This document shows, piece after piece, positions 1-6,759 of a stretch of 22,218 nucleotides of DNA. The position numbers were made by a program, and so were the translations under genes. Below the pieces are notes generated by a model. That model made no database searches. It had not been told where the DNA came from and saw only the letters and a program-made list of their open reading frames with translations. Origin of the DNA: Chrysophaeum taylorii. Its lineage: Eukaryota > Sar > Pelagophyceae > Pelagomonadales > Pelagomonadaceae. Within the stretch, counting starts at the first letter, position 1. Every line of letters begins with the position of its first letter. The stretch lies in NCBI GenBank assembly GCA_029834535.1, contig JAQMWT010000142.1, forward strand, positions 65,001 through 87,218, in the 5' to 3' direction.

Positions 1-1726
1 CGGCGCGGAGGGCGGCGCACGCGGCGACAGCGGCGGCGGGTTGGTCGAGGGCTCCGGCGCGCGCGGCGAGCGCGTCGACGTCGTGGCGCAATGTTTGGAG
101 GTTTCGGATCTCGGCCGCGAGCGAGGCGACGCGCGCGACAGCGGCGGCGAGGCGGCGGTCGATAGGCGACGACGGATCGCGGGAACGCGCGACGACGCGG
201 GGGTCGTCCAATTCGTCGAAGGCCTCCTCGCGGACCCAGACGCGGTGGAGGTTGGCCTTTAGAATGTTGCAGAAGCCGCGGTCGACGAGGAGGCGCTCCG
301 TTTCGGCGTAGTCGCCGGGCGGGTCTCTCTCGTAGTAGAGGACGCAGACGGCGTCGAGGACTTGGGGAAAGTCAGAAAGGGCAGGAATGAGCCCGCCCTC
401 GCAGTCGGCGATCAGGACGGTCGGAGGGCCTCCGAGGCGTTCGATCACGTCGGCGAGCGGGTAGCCCGGCACCGTGGCGCTCGGCTCGCCCCGCGTCGCG
501 TTCTCGGCGGTCGCGACGGTGCGCCACATCCACGCGCGCGGGTGCTCGGGACAGACTTCGCCCGCTCGGAGCTCGACCTCTGGTTGTTTCGAGAGGACCC
601 CGCAAAAGATATCGAAGCGCGACCGGTATCGAGCGCGGTTGGCCGAGAGCGGGCCTTTGGCCATCCTCTCGTTCGGCTCGAATACGACGTGGGAAGCCGA
701 GCTCTCGATCCCCTCGATCATCTGCTGCACCATCGTGCTCACCGCTCCGATGCCGCCGCCGAGTTCCAGCACGCGCAGCCCTCGCTTCTGCCGCGGGACG
801 ATCTCGTTGAAGATCCACGCCACCACAAACTGCTCGAACGCCTCGTGCCTCTCGTTCTGGATCACGACGCCGTCGGCATTTTCCAAATCGAACGACGGCA
901 TGATGTCGTTCTTCTTCTTGAACGCGCGCGACGACGAAGACCCCGCTTTCACCAGGTCGGGGTGCAGCTGCTTGAGCGCGGTGAACTTCAGGAGCTCTCG
1001 CGGTCGTTCGCCTCGGGTCGTCGTCTCGGGCGCCGCCGCCTCCGCGCGGCTCTTTCGTCGAGAGTTCGGCGGCTTCTTCACACCAAGAACGGTCTCCGAG
1101 GAGGAGGAGGAGGAGGAGGAGGAGGACTTGGCTGTCTTCATCTTCTTTTCCTCGCGGCGCTCCGACGGCGGCGGCGGCGACGGAGCACTGGCCGCGCGCT
1201 TCGTCGAAGGCTTACGATCGTCGGCGTCGTCCAGCAAATCCCGGAGGCGTCGGAGGTGCAAGATCGCGTCGGGCGAATTTTGCGTCGACTTGAAAAAGCC
1301 AAAATGACACTTTATGGGGTGGAAGCTGGACTTGACGGCACTGGAAACCCAACACGGCGACGCGGGGCACAGAGTGCACGCGACGCTCCCGTCGCGAAGC
1401 GCGACGAACTGCCGCCACGTCGTCCCGTCCTTCGCCTTGAACGAGTTCTTTACTACCATCTCCGAGTCGAGCTTAGTCGACAACGCGTCGAGCCGCGCTT
1501 GGAGCAACGACACCTCGTCACAACCCGTTGCTCGTGCGATTTCCAATTCGTCCGCCGTCAGCTCCGTCGGGTGCACCTGCGTGTTCCGGGCATCGACAGC
1601 GGTCCCGTCGCTGCACTTGAGGATGCACCAGACGTGACCGTTATCCTTGATCGTGATCTCCCCGCAGACCCCCTTCACCTCGGGTCTCGCTTTGAGCGCG
1701 AGGGACATGCCCTCTTCGAGCTCCAT
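1..1726 (-). CDS. FkbM-like SAM-dependent methyltransferase, 3' partial
   Basis: The frame is open for 575 codons from an ATG at 1726-1724 to the left edge, with no stop, so the C-terminus lies outside the window. A Cys/His-containing N-terminal part (about residues 20-165, with CTLC at 117-120 and further Cys and His at 125, 136 and 140) may bind metal. A basic low-complexity linker with about nine serines follows (200-210). The methyltransferase core has the SAM-binding motif I 'VLELGGGIG' near 320, an acidic strand end 'FEPNE' near 350 and 'ADCEGG' near 441, which resembles the D-x-E-G motif of FkbM-type O-methyltransferases. The visible end is Ala/Arg-rich and probably a coiled coil. In FkbM proteins the fold transfers a methyl group from SAM to a hydroxyl of a small molecule or sugar; the substrate here is unknown. 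The gene is divergent from the membrane protein starting at 1879. The overlapping plus-strand 470-codon frame is a GC-rich shadow without recognisable motifs. Confidence 0.72.
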   Translation of the reverse strand, partial: MELEEGMSLALKARPEVKGVCGEITIKDNGHVWCILKCSDGTAVDARNTQVHPTELTADELEIARATGCDEVSLLQARLDALSTKLDSEMVVKNSFKAKDGTTWRQFVALRDGSVACTLCPASPCWVSSAVKSSFHPIKCHFGFFKSTQNSPDAILHLRRLRDLLDDADDRKPSTKRAASAPSPPPPSERREEKKMKTAKSSSSSSSSSSETVLGVKKPPNSRRKSRAEAAAPETTTRGERPRELLKFTALKQLHPDLVKAGSSSSRAFKKKNDIMPSFDLENADGVVIQNERHEAFEQFVVAWIFNEIVPRQKRGLRVLELGGGIGAVSTMVQQMIEGIESSASHVVFEPNERMAKGPLSANRARYRSRFDIFCGVLSKQPEVELRAGEVCPEHPRAWMWRTVATAENATRGEPSATVPGYPLADVIERLGGPPTVLIADCEGGLIPALSDFPQVLDAVCVLYYERDPPGDYAETERLLVDRGFCNILKANLHRVWVREEAFDELDDPRVVARSRDPSSPIDRRLAAAVARVASLAAEIRNLQTLRHDVDALAARAGALDQPAAAVAACAALRA

Positions 1727-1878
1727 AGTACGAATGGACCGAAAAAAAAAGCAGGCCGTTGTCAGAGAGTGTAACGGCTCTATTCTGCGACCGTTCCACG
1801 ATGGCGCATGTAAAGTACAGCGTGCGCACGTAACGGACTGGACTGAGCGCACACACGCCGCCGCTTTTGTTGGAATAA
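1727..1878. promoter_or_regulatory. Divergent promoter between two start codons
   Basis: This 152-bp gap separates the ATG of the minus-strand methyltransferase (1726) from the ATG of the plus-strand membrane protein (1879), so it must hold both 5' UTRs and core promoters. It contains four copies of the pentamer AACGG or its complement: CCGTT at 1756-1760 and 1791-1795, and GTAACGG at 1771-1777 and 1830-1836. AACGG is the core recognised by three-repeat MYB factors in plants. Use by a MYB here is inference. No clear TATA box is seen. Confidence 0.5.
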
Positions 1879-3387
1879 ATGGAGACGCCGGAGGTGGAGA
1901 TGCAGGTCCACGAGACGCGCGCTGCACGCGCTCGGATGTCCGACGCGCGCTCGGCGTCGCTCGTCTCGGCCCACTTGTCCCTCTGCGGCCAACTTCGGCG
2001 GCTCAAGCCCTGGACGCGATATAGTCTGATGGCGTTCGTATGCGTCATCGCGCTCATGGCCAGCTGGCACTGGCAGCTACTGTTAGCGACCCTTTTCCTG
2101 CTCGCGCCCACGCTCGGCCAGTTGCTGCGATGGTGGCGGCGCCACCCGGATTACTGCCCTCTCGACCACGTGCGTCGTCCTCCTTGGTCAGCCTAAGAAA
2201 GCCGCCGCCCGCCCGCAGGTCCTTTCGAGCTACGCGCACGGCATTTTCGTGCTGGGCGTGGTGTCGATGGGCACCGCGAGCGCGGTTGGGCTGGCGGCGG
2301 TGGTCGCCGTCTCGCCCTTGCTCCGACTGTTCTGGTCGCACCGCGCGACGTGGCGCCTCGGATGGATCCTGTGCGCGATCATCTTCTTTACCGTCTTCTG
2401 CTTCGTCGAGGAGCTGTGGCTCCTCTCGACGCTGCGCCGGTTCAAACGACGGCGCCAGCACCGCGTCGGCGGCGAAGGGTCGGCGCGCGCGCAGCGCGCC
2501 TACGTCCTCTACGCGTCGGCGTCGGCCGTCGGCTACGCGACCGCGCAATGCATTGTGCTCACCGTCATCGTGACGGCTATCATGGAGGGCCACACGGTCT
2601 TCGAGGTTTCCGACGAGCGAGACAACGACGAAGCGATCACGGCCCACGAGACCCTCGCCCTCGCCGGCCTCGTCCTCTTCTTCGCTTGGTTTTGGCTCCC
2701 GCTGCGCCTCGCCGCGAGCCACATCAACGTAAGAATACGTGGGTTGATATTCAGCGGGCTCAAGCTGCTTGCAGGTCCTCGAGCTCGCACGCCATCCCGA
2801 ACTCGCCGAGGACTCGAGCGCGTAAGTACGGTCGCGTCAGCCAGCCTCCGACGCGCGTCAGGTGCCTGCCGCTCCCTCGAGACTTCCGGCATCTACAGCC
2901 GGTCGATCGGATAGACTTCTACTTGAAGCCGCGCTTCACTCACCACATCGACATCATCAAGTGGTCCTGGGGACTGCGAACGGTCCACGTCTCGCAATTC
3001 GCCGCGTGGGGCGTCGTGAGTGTTGTCGCGTCGAATGCCGTGACCCGCCGAATGCCGTAGATTCTCGCAATTCCTGCGAAGACCATGGGTGTCGTGTCGT
3101 GGCTCGTAATGACCTTCATCTTCTGGTGCGTCATCCTTGCTGTCGCGACGTGGCGCGCGCGCGCTCTCGAGAAAAACCTCGAGCCGTCTGCTGGCACCGC
3201 GCTCGCCTCGTCCGCCAACCTGACCGCGCTCTATGGCTTTTCCCTCCTCGACGACACAGACGCCGACACCTCCGACGATTTCGAAGAACTTGACGAGGAC
3301 GAGGAACCCACCACGAGCGAGATCAACGGGAGACGTGAGCCTGCCTCGCCCCCCGAAGAACCTTACTCCATTGGTGCCCTCATATAA
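1879..3387 (+). CDS. Five-exon multi-pass membrane protein, possibly PrsW-like
   Basis: Exons are read as 1879-2169, 2219-2728, 2775-2821, 2862-3015 and 3061-3387, with introns of 49, 46, 40 and 45 nt. All introns begin GT and end AG, and joining the exons keeps one frame of 442 residues. Hydrophobic segments lie near residues 50-80, 104-130, 145-163, 192-220, 236-260 and 343-365. A very acidic tail follows (about 388-415). 'FVEELWLL' at 159-166 followed by 'SAVGYATAQ' at 199-207 recalls the spacing of the EExxK and F-x3-EN motifs of PrsW intramembrane proteases. The second Glu-Asn is replaced by Ala-Gln, so if the relation is real the enzyme may be inactive. The alternative is an unrelated lineage-specific membrane protein. 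The exon model is strong because hydrophobic, low-stop coding resumes exactly at each splice; the family name is weak. Confidence 0.68.
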
Positions 3388-3615
3388 TAGTGATCGTGCA
3401 TGCGTGCGCAGCCTCTTGCGGTCGAACGGGGCGAACAGCGCGATTCATCTGCCGGAACAGCGTGTTGTGGCCGCAAGAGGGAGGGCGGTCTCTCTCATTA
3501 ATCTCTCTCTGGGGGGATTGGATCGCCCCGGTTGGGTTTGGCTTGGTTGGGTTTGGCTTGGCTTGGCTTGGCTTGGCTTCGCTTGGCTCGTCCGTCCGGG
3601 AATGCTGTCCTCCTC
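3388..3615. repeat. Convergent 3' gap with TTGGC-type simple repeat
   Basis: The gap lies between the stops of two convergent genes (3387 plus, 3616 minus). From about 3531 to 3595 it carries a G/T-rich tandem repeat: two units of roughly 15 bp (GGTTGGGTTTGGCTT type) followed by about five copies of GGCTT. No open frame with recognisable content lies here. It probably holds the 3' UTRs of both genes. Confidence 0.7.
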
Positions 3616-4582
3616 TCAAGAGGAGGCCGGCGGCAGCAAGAGCGAGTCGGGGACATTCGGATGCACAGAAAAAACCGCGATGGCGATGCGGCCAGCGATG
3701 ACTGGCAACCAAAGCGCGTACTTATTAACGCCGCGACGACGCAGGAGAAGCAAGAGCGCGGCGATCGGCAAGAGAAGAAAAAAGTCCGGCCGAGCCATTG
3801 CAATAGCGTCCCTGAGACCAACGAAAAAAGGGAGCACGAGCGAGGCGGTGTATATGTAGTGGTAGCCGCGCGTGGTGAGGATGGACTTTCGGACGAGGGT
3901 CATGAGGAAAGAAGCCAACTGGATTGGAAGCGCGATGACGAAGGGCCAGCACGGATTGGCGGGCGCGAGGCAACCTGCGTCGTCGCGGTAGTCAGGTAAC
4001 GAGAAACTAAAACAACGCACCGAGCGTGGCACAAAATTGGCAGTATGCATAGAACTTCTTGAATGATTGCTGCGTTCTGTCCGAGGCGCCGTGCCAGTAG
4101 GGCATCGTCGCCGTCGTGCTTTCGGTGGAGTTTTGGCGGAGGTGGGCGGTGGCGACGTCGGCGCCGTAGAGGCTGGCGAGAGCAACAGCCGAACACCCGA
4201 CGACGCACAAGCGATGCAGGGCTGGAGGGCCGTCGACAGCGACGGCGGCGAGGACGCAGCACAAAAATGATCGAAGCGCGAAGCACGTGTTGTGCACTCT
4301 GAATTCCGACCAGATCATGGGACGCTTGGCCATCCGCTCCCGCGGAACGTGGAACTTGAATGAGCTCAAGGACAACGCCGCGTGCGCGAGGAGCGCGGCG
4401 ATCCCAAAGGCGCCGATGGCGCCAAAGCCCGCCGTCACGTCGCCGGATGCGAGCGCGAGCGCGTACCGCCACGCGTAGTGGCCCAGACAGAAGAGGCCGA
4501 GGACTTTATGCGTCTGACTCTTATCCTCCGGGGTGAAGAGCTTTTCAGCCACCGAAGCCCCGCGGTCCGCGAGTGCTCCAAA

Positions 4583-4613
<31 letters not shown>

Positions 4614-4912
4614 AACGAGAGTCGTTGCACGAGATCGTGCGCGTGCTTGGAATGCCTCGCCGCCTCGAATGCCTTGGTCGCGTTCTTGCCGTGGAACCGT
4701 CGCAGGACTTCCGCGCCGCCGGGGTGCTCGCGTGCATACTCCGTCACGTTGACGCGCTTGTCGCCGATAACGACGATGATATCCGACGACTTCTTCACCA
4801 CGCTTTCAGCCTCGACCATTGCCGACATTCGCCGCGCGTAGCATCGTCGCGAATGGAGGACGACGGGTCGGAGGCCCGCAGCGCCAACCACGAGCAGCGC
4901 GAGCCACCGCAT
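3616..4912 (-). CDS. Cytochrome b5 domain fused to polytopic membrane domain
   Basis: Exon 1 is 4912-4021 and exon 2 is 3974-3616, separated by a 46-nt intron (4020-3975, GTGCGT...CGCAG, with a CTGAC that could be the branch site). The joined frame encodes 416 residues. Residues 1-20 form a hydrophobic signal peptide or anchor. Residues about 45-98 are a cytochrome b5-type haem domain with 'HPGG' at 63-66 and a second His in 'ARHSKHA' near 87, the expected axial ligands. A run of about ten serines (101-110) links it to a membrane domain with about seven hydrophobic segments. These include 'FKFHVPRER' near 185-193 and a basic loop in exon 2 before three more helices. Cytochrome b5 domains pass electrons to lipid or sterol oxidases and desaturases. 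No His-box desaturase motifs are seen, so the reaction is unknown. Without the splice, the first exon would stop at 4007 just inside the intron. Confidence 0.75.
4582..4613. repeat. GAC trinucleotide microsatellite encoding poly-Ser
   Basis: About ten GAC repeats on the plus strand read as serine codons (GTC/TCG phase) in the cytochrome b5 fusion gene on the minus strand. The run forms the linker between the haem domain and the membrane domain. The length is likely to vary between strains. Confidence 0.8.
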
Positions 4913-5425
4913 GACAGCTCACACCCAACGCAGCAGATGGTGGATTTTCATTCGATCAACTTCTCTTCAACGCCTACACTAGTAAGTCTCAATCACGTAA
5001 CGCCCTCTGTTTGCATTCACCCTCTATAAACACCCACTATAAATCCTAACTTCCGCGCAAACACCGACAACAACCTGCTGAACGCCCTGCGTTGAGCACG
5101 TTTCTTTTCACCACCGCACACCCCATAATTACAGTCGACTTTCAAATACCGTCTTTTTCTAACGGGCGTTCAGACGAGGGAGGCAAAAGGAGGTCCGACG
5201 CAGAGTTGACGCCCGTCGCCCTGCGACGCGGAGACCGCGAATTGACCGACAACAATCTTGTCGTTTACGTATTCTTCTGCGTCCACCGACCATACCCCTC
5301 CCCCAGTGCGACTGTTCCAGCTCGCTAAAGCTACGCGCATTGGTTTCCGTTTTGCTCGGGACTTTCAGGCTCGTCCATTCGCCTGTGTGCAGGAAACCAC
5401 CCAGCCGCGCTTAGAAGCAGGCAAG
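4913..5425. other. Upstream region of the cytochrome b5 gene; no gene seen
   Basis: About 0.5 kb in front of the minus-strand cytochrome b5 start. It is less GC-rich than the genes and contains 'CTATAAACACCCACTATAAATCC' in the area of 5025-5047, two TATA-like strings about 12 bp apart. The strings are too far from the start codon to be certain core elements. Short open frames here show no motif. Confidence 0.4.
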
Positions 5426-5580
5426 AAATGCGCAGTTGCAGGGTGCTTCGTGGGACTGCCATCGCAGAGCACAAGTGTTCACGCTGCCGACAGTTTATTC
5501 ACCTACAGTGCGCCGCGCGCGCTCAGGAAGTTGATGAAGGCGACCAGCAAGCCAACTGCCGGGAATCCAAGTGCAAGGTA
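5426..5580 (+). pseudogene. Broken Cys/His zinc-finger fragment
   Basis: Two adjacent pieces in different frames together give a metal-binding pattern. The first piece has 'KCAVAGC' (Cys codons at 5429 and 5444). The second, shifted by one frame, has 'HKCSRCRQFIHLQC' (Cys at 5476, 5485 and 5509, His at 5500), followed by Cys codons at 5557 and 5572 in 'NCRESKC'. C-x4-C, C-x2-C, H-x2-C and C-x4-C in order resembles PHD/ZZ-type fingers such as those at the C-termini of some transposases. No neighbouring transposase core was found. A frameshift is needed between about 5447 and 5470, so this is best read as a decayed fragment. It could also be two exons of an unmodelled gene. Confidence 0.35.
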
Positions 5581-6300
5581 ATGCGCAAGCCACCGCGCGA
5601 GGTCGAGCACCGCCGTCGTAATAGTTCTTCAGAACCATGCTGCGCCAGCCCGTGTCCCGCGGAGGGCAAAGCGCTTTTCACGGTGTTATTTCCACTCAGA
5701 CAAGGTGCGACGTGCTATTCTCGCGCATGCGACCCTCTTTCTTGCGCATGTGACAATTCTCAAAACCTTGCATGTCTCCCATCGTCTGCCTGAATGCACT
5801 TGTATGCCCCCATGCACTGGCACTCGTAATTCTCAAAGCTTGCCTCCGGGGAGGCCTCAATTGGCCATTCAGCCGAAGTAGGGCCTTCACCTGGAAGTTC
5901 ATCGGCAAAAAGCGCCGGGTGACCAGCAGTGCCCCCGCAGCGCTGCCCCAGCGCTGACTTAGAGTATTGGGAAGGTGGGGTAGATACCCGCTTTTCTGGT
6001 TCTGGCGAATGGACCGAGCAGAGTCCCGGCGAGGGACGCGGGGCACCAAGGCAGGCCGAGGCTCCGCGTCTGTTATCACGGCTCGGCGCAATTGCCCAAA
6101 GAGCAGTCGAGTATCTTCACGTGCCACAAAATGAAGTACACATTTGCTGGCACGAGCAACTCACCAGTTAAAGCGGCCGTTCGCGACATCCACTGCGCTG
6201 GTAACACAGATGCGCACCGCCCCGTGGCCCGACGGCGGGATCAAAATACAAGAAATATTTGAAAGAATCCTCAAGCCCCCGCACGCACACCCCCTCGGCC
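5581..6300. other. Intergenic stretch with no supported gene
   Basis: Short frames exist on both strands (for example a 143-codon minus-strand frame at 5696-6127) but none shows hydrophobic segments, motifs or splice-linked continuation. I see no RNA gene or transposon end here. Confidence 0.4.
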
Positions 6301-6306
6301 TTTAAA

Positions 6307-6655
6307 AACCAGTGATGTGACATTGACCCTGGTCAACCTTCTTGGTCTCATCACAGGTTCCGCCTTCGGCAAACAGGGTCACATTACTGGTTTTGAGATG
6401 TAGTGATGTGACCGCTTTTTCGTGTCGCGCCGGAGCTCCGTCCTGGAACGAGCGGTATGACTCGAGAGGACGAGTGATGATGTGTTCTATCCATTGTTAG
6501 GACAAGTGATGCGGGTATGGAGACAGTGATGTGATTTGACCTTCTAACCGGGATACCTTCGCATTTCCGGCATCTCTCACGTCTCCACAAAATCCGAAGC
6601 CGCGGCGCACCTGTCCACTTGGAACCAGTGATGGGTCTTGAAGAACCAGTGATGT
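6307..6655. repeat. Cluster of nine AGTGATG(TGA) elements
   Basis: The best copies read AACCAGTGATGTGA. Plus-strand copies start at 6307, 6402, 6473 (as AGTGATGATGTG), 6505 (AGTGATG only), 6525, 6621 and 6642. Two copies are inverted, at about 6349-6360 (one mismatch) and 6379-6393 (as GTCACATTACTGGTT). Spacing is irregular. Copies at 6307 and 6379 form an imperfect inverted repeat whose arms extend to CCCTG, with a 6-nt difference. The cluster ends about 105 bp before the ATG of the glycosyltransferase at 6760, so a regulatory array is possible; a decayed minisatellite is the alternative. Confidence 0.7.
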
Positions 6656-6759
6656 GAAATTTACCCAGTCATTCATCCTTCTCTCTCGATCGGGTTATTT
6701 TTGTTTGTTTTTCATCAGGATAATTAATAATAGTGAGGATAATTAGCGGCAAAAAAACG
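6656..6759 (+). promoter_or_regulatory. AT-rich leader before the glycosyltransferase
   Basis: This is a T-rich tract (about 6690-6712) and two copies of GGATAATTA (6718-6726 and 6737-6745) just before the ATG at 6760. The composition is a sharp local drop in GC relative to the coding region. A core promoter or 5' UTR here is inferred from position only. Confidence 0.35.

Noticed and set aside
362..1774. 470-codon plus-strand open frame
   Set aside because: It is opposite the methyltransferase, dominated by Arg/Leu/His from GC-rich antisense codons, and has no domain motif.
3016..3081. Alternative 66-nt last intron ending at GCGAAG
   Set aside because: The 45-nt choice ending in GTAG at 3060 also keeps the frame and matches the size of the other introns.
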